Below are positions 29,534 through 32,721 of a stretch of DNA of 32,721 nt, in pieces. Location of the stretch: positions 1 through 32,721 of the forward strand of contig VBIW01000061.1 of assembly GCA_005880915.1 (NCBI GenBank), in the 5' to 3' direction. The notes beneath the pieces are model-generated. The model was not told the origin of the DNA, searched no databases, and saw only the letters and a list, made by a program, of their open reading frames with translations. Each line of letters begins with the position of its first letter. Position 1 is the first letter of the stretch. The stretch is from Chloroflexota bacterium. GTDB taxonomy: Bacteria; Chloroflexota; Dormibacteria; Dormibacterales; Dormibacteraceae. The position numbers and the translations under genes were made by a program.

Positions 29534-30178
29534 ATGTCAAAAATCACGATGGAACAAATCGAGAAGCTCGCCGAATCACCGATGGTCCAGAAGGCCATCG
29601 CCGAGTCCGAGCGCGACGCGGAGCGAGCCTTAGATGAACAACGCCGACGAGATGTCGCCGCGATCGCGGCCATTACGAAGGCCAGCGAAAAGGAGATGCC
29701 GGGCCTCAACGCAGCGTACGAGCGAACCACCGCGAAGGTCGATGAACTCAAGAAGGCGCTGCTGGCCGCCCAACAGGAGCAGGGCCAGGCATTCACCGCG
29801 AGGCTGAGCGCCAGCAACGCGACTGCTCAAGCCTTGGCCGACCGGCAGCGGAGTCTGATGGGTAATCCTCCGCAAGAAGCGCTCGACTTCGTGCGGTGGT
29901 CGTGGGATCGCTTCGATCAGGCGAGGACGTCCGGCAGGGTGGAGGTCACCTGGCGGAAAGGCAACCGCGACCTGGGCCAGAGGGTCACGCGCTACGAGCT
30001 GAGCAACGTCGCGTCACTGGCGGAGTACATCGGGTGGTGCCTAGCCGCGCGCATCGAAGTCCTGCAGCTCATCTCTGACGTCCGGCTGGCGGAGCCGAGC
30101 CGCCAGAAGATCCGCGACCGGGTGCAGGAGCTGTACGCCAGCGAACCCGTGGTCACGACGACAGAAGTGGAGAACTAA
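29534..30178 (+). CDS. Coiled-coil phage-like protein, unknown
   Basis: A 214-aa protein from ATG 29534, with GGAGG nine bases upstream. Residues 5-110 are strongly charged and helical with long heptad patterns (AESERDAERALDEQRRRDVAAI, then KVDELKKALLAAQQEQGQ), followed by a compact domain (FVRWSWDRFDQ, TRYELSNVASLAEYIGW). It precedes the tape-measure gene directly, the slot usually held by tail assembly chaperones, but it is not recognisable as one. Confidence 0.7.
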   Translation: MSKITMEQIEKLAESPMVQKAIAESERDAERALDEQRRRDVAAIAAITKASEKEMPGLNAAYERTTAKVDELKKALLAAQQEQGQAFTARLSASNATAQALADRQRSLMGNPPQEALDFVRWSWDRFDQARTSGRVEVTWRKGNRDLGQRVTRYELSNVASLAEYIGWCLAARIEVLQLISDVRLAEPSRQKIRDRVQELYASEPVVTTTEVEN

Positions 30179-32336
30179 GTGGCCGGTAGTGCAGCCCAGC
30201 TCTTCATCCAGATCGGCGCGAAGGTTGATCAAGCGGTCCAAGGCATCCAGAGAGTTCACAAAGACATGGACCAGCTGGGCAAGTCAGCCAACCAGGTATC
30301 TAGCAACGTTGAGCACTTCGAAAGGGACGTCATCGGACTTGGCCTCGCCGCCCTCGGCACCGCCGGGTACCTGGCCAAGGCGGCCGCCGACCAGGAGATG
30401 TCCTTCGCGCGACTCGAGCAGGCGGCGCAGAACGCTGGCATGGCGGTCACGGATGACCTCAGCGGCGCCATGAAGGACTGGATCCAGGCGCAGTCTCAGG
30501 CAGCGGGCTTCACGCAAAGCGAGATCATCGACGCACTGGGAACCGCGACCTACAAGACGCATGACCTAGCCCGTGCTCAAGAGATCGTCGCCTTGGCGTA
30601 CGACGTGGCGCGGGCCAAGAGCGAATCGCTGGCCTCGGCTGTGTCGACGCTCTCTGAGCAGACCGCTGGACAAATCAACTTGCTCAAGACGCAGGGCGTC
30701 TTCACGGACCGGGTGACCAGCCTGGACATTCAGGCGGCGCAGGCCGGCGCGATCGCAGCGCGGGCTCACCTCTCGCTTTCGGAGGCGTACAACGCCATCC
30801 AAGCGGGCGGACAGGGTGTCCAGACGATGTTGAACCGGACGAACAACGACCTGGACACGAGCGAGAAGGGCGCGCAAGCCACGGGACAGGCCTACGCCTT
30901 CGCCGCCGCGTCGACCCTGAGCTACGCGCAGGCGCTCAGCGCCGTTGTCACCGGTGGTCAGGGAATCTTCAACCTCATGCGCCGCCTCGGCGTGGAGACC
31001 AACCAGGTCGCGTACAGCACGAACCTCGCGGCCAACAAGATCAAAGTTGTTGGCACCAGTGACCGAATGCTCGCGTCCGCCGGCGGGGCCGTCGCGAAGC
31101 TGGGCGCCGAGTGGGACACGCTCACGAAGTCAATCGGCAGCGTCTTCCTTCCGGTCTTCACGAAGGTCGTCGTCTTCGGTAATCGAATGATGCAAGGACT
31201 CCAAAAGTTCTTTCACCTGTTCCTCATGGACGCGACAGGTACAAAGATGAAGAACTTGCGAGACATCTGGAAGACGCTCTTCGGCACTGAGATGCCAAAG
31301 TTCCTCGGCGACTTGATCGGGGACTTCACGAAACTCATGGACAAGTTCAAGGAAGTCGTCGATGACTTGAACAGCGGAGACGACAGCAAGATCCGTGGGG
31401 CCTTCAAGAAGTTGGCTGCTGACGTCCCGCCCATCATCAAGCAGATGCTGAGCGACATTGGTAAGCAATTTGACTCCATGGGCGCGCTCGGCCTGGTCCT
31501 CAAGGTCGGAAGTATCACGCTCGCCGCCGACACCGCCATAAAGGCCTTTGGCGTCGATGACCTGATCCGACTGCTCTCGAACGTCAGTGTCATCGGGATG
31601 GGCATCTCGAAGGTACCCGCACCCGTCGCAGTAGTCCTCGCGGCCACGGCGGTCATCACCATCGCGGCGGTGAAGCTCGGCGAACTCGCGAGCGGTGCAG
31701 GGCTCCGCGTCGACGACTTCTACAAACTTGTCCAGACGGCGATGGCTGGAGTGGCAGCGGCTTCCGTAGCTATCGCTGCCGGAGCCTCGGCACCGGTGAC
31801 GATCACGCTCGCTGTAGGGGTGGTGCTAGCTGTCACTGCCGTCCAGTTCGGTCCGTGGCCCGGTTCCTGGGGCGGACTGGGGCAATCAAAACTCCGGTGC
31901 CGGAAGCGGAAGCGGAAGCGGAAGTGGCTCGTCCGGCAGTGGATCAGGGGCTGGACCGAAGCACAAGGCAGCCTCCGCACAGGACCGCCTAGCCACGCTC
32001 GACGACGTTTACGCTGCCTATACCCACAACCACGGGAACATGCCTGACCTTGATTGGGCACGCTCGATAGTCGCCCAGGGGTACTACTGGTCAGAGGTGC
32101 AAAGCCTGTATCGAGGAGGCATCGCGATGAGGCCGACGATGGCCAAGATCGGTGATGCGGGGCCGGAGGCTGTGGTCCCACTCTCCAAGGCCAAGGACTT
32201 TGGCTTCGGCGGCGGTAATGGAAATCTCCATATCGGCCAGATAACGATTCACGGAGATATCAGCTCCAAGGAAGACGCCCAAGAACTCGGCCGCGCAATC
32301 ATCCGGCAGGCGAGGCTCCAGGGACTCACCGCATGA
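30179..32336 (+). CDS. Phage tail tape-measure protein, frameshifted
   Basis: GTG 30179 opens a frame with tape-measure features: a helical N-terminus (AKVDQAVQGIQRVHKDMDQLGKS), Ala/Gly-rich helices, and hydrophobic segments at about 460-565. In this frame the sequence after about 31870 becomes an implausible Arg/Lys/Trp tail ending at 32047. The +1 frame, open from 31830 to TGA 32336, instead encodes a Gly/Ser linker and a plausible C-terminus (RLATLDDVYAAYTHNHGNM, GDAGPEAVVPLSKAKDFGFG). The whole protein is therefore about 718 aa with a +1 shift between 31830 and about 31890, near GGGG runs at 31869 and 31879. Confidence 0.82.
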
Positions 32337-32524
32337 CAAGCTCGAGCCCTCGGCTCACCCAGCGGGCATTCATCGCGTGATAAGGTCACACGGCGCCGTG
32401 ACGCGGCGCGCGAATCCTCCGTTGCAGCTCGTCAGTTGGCGGAGGCCAACCACCGCGGAAGTTAGAAGGCCCTGCACGCCAGGGAACCGTTCCGCTCTGA
32501 CAGAACGATTTGTCGGAGCGACGT
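32337..32524. other. Structured intergenic region with serial hairpins
   Basis: Inverted repeats follow one another: GTCAC/GTGAC (32385-32389 with 32398-32402), GTTGGC/GCCAAC around a GGAG loop (32435-32450), CCCTG/CAGGG (32470-32484), GGAAC/GTTCC (32483-32493) and TCTG/CAGA (32496-32504). The first may end transcription of the tape-measure gene; the rest could be a folded leader or recombination sites. Confidence 0.5.
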
Positions 32525-32656
32525 ATGGGACGGGCCAAGCCTGCACCTCAGCTTGAACTTGAAGTAACACGCGAGTACGAGCCAGACGACGACCGCCTAA
32601 AGCAACTCCTGCGGCTTCTCCTGGATGACGAGCCACCAGCTGAGGAAGCCTCGTAG
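32525..32656 (+). CDS. 43-aa small protein of the type found before serine recombinases
   Basis: From ATG 32525, with GGAG six bases upstream. Residues ELEVTREYEPDDDRLKQLLRLLLDDEP match the plan (strand, YxPD, then a Leu-rich helix and acidic end) of tiny ORFs that commonly precede resolvase/recombinase genes on integrative elements. The recombinase itself would lie beyond the right edge, so the link is inference. Confidence 0.55.
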   Translation: MGRAKPAPQLELEVTREYEPDDDRLKQLLRLLLDDEPPAEEAS

Positions 32657-32676
32657 ATGCCGCCTAGGCTGCATGT

Positions 32677-32718
32677 AGGCAGGCTTGCCGCCTGCTTTGC
32701 TAAAATATGCGTGATATT
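32677..32718. repeat. Hairpin and AT palindrome at right edge
   Basis: GCAGGC (32679-32684) pairs with GCCTGC (32690-32695), followed by TTTGCTAAAAT, a weak terminator. AATAT (32704-32708) and ATATT (32714-32718) flank GCGTG, an inverted repeat that could be an operator or recombination half-site pair. Confidence 0.4.
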
Positions 32719-32721
32719 ACC

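Noticed and set aside
1..32721. tRNA, rRNA or a tRNA-associated attachment site
   Set aside because: I could not find a cloverleaf or rRNA-like stretch by reading; a dedicated tRNA scan would be decisive.

Overview
The window is high-G+C bacterial DNA in two halves. Genes are packed with 1-4 base stop/start overlaps, many starts are GTG or TTG, and several genes have a TANNNT hexamer 6-9 bases before the start codon, as expected of leaderless mRNAs. Two TadE/TadE/TadG sets, a tad/cpa machinery operon and a TatA with a zinc ribbon suggest an uncultivated, soil or freshwater type of Gram-positive-like lineage such as Chloroflexota (Limnocylindria-like) or Dormibacterota. That assignment is inference, because no rRNA or tRNA gene is present.

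Bases 1-16.7 kb are chromosomal. A leftward TadE-TadE-TadG set (1-2590; TadG runs off the left edge) is followed by a leftward hydroxyacid dehydrogenase/aminotransferase pair, then a rightward DUF554 membrane protein and L-threonine aldolase, a second rightward TadE-TadE-TadG set ending at a clear terminator (9062-9091), a small membrane-anchored protein, a leftward DUF885 hydrolase and a TatA-zinc ribbon protein. The leftward operon 16709-11364 encodes an unknown protein, CpaB, another unknown protein, a CpaE/TadZ-like ATPase, the CpaF/TadA motor ATPase, TadB and TadC. These form the machinery that would export and assemble the TadE/G pseudopilins. No Flp pilin, secretin or prepilin peptidase is visible.

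Bases 16.7-32.7 kb look like an accessory or mobile region. A 33-bp perfect direct repeat that resembles a type I-E CRISPR repeat brackets a 1.9-kb cassette (16699-18629) holding a 52-aa Cys/His mini-protein and an orphan DndB/DGQHR protein, divergently arranged around three operator-like 10-mers. A defence island follows: a Kiwa-like pair (KwaA 4-TM protein and KwaB DUF4868), an Mrr-type nuclease with a membrane segment, zinc-ribbon mini-proteins and a PD-(D/E)xK-like protein.

From 24.8 kb a phage-like module begins. It has a hairpin that buries the ribosome binding site of a 25-aa leader ORF, an HTH-C2H2 regulator, four small coupled genes, an NrS-1-like primase-helicase, an iteron-rich candidate replication origin (28193-28608), a P27-family small terminase, a coiled-coil protein, a frameshifted tape-measure protein, and a 43-aa ORF of the kind that often precedes a serine recombinase. 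The window stops there. No large terminase, portal or capsid gene is present between the small terminase and the tape measure, so this half may be a phage-satellite-like or degraded element carrying anti-phage genes.
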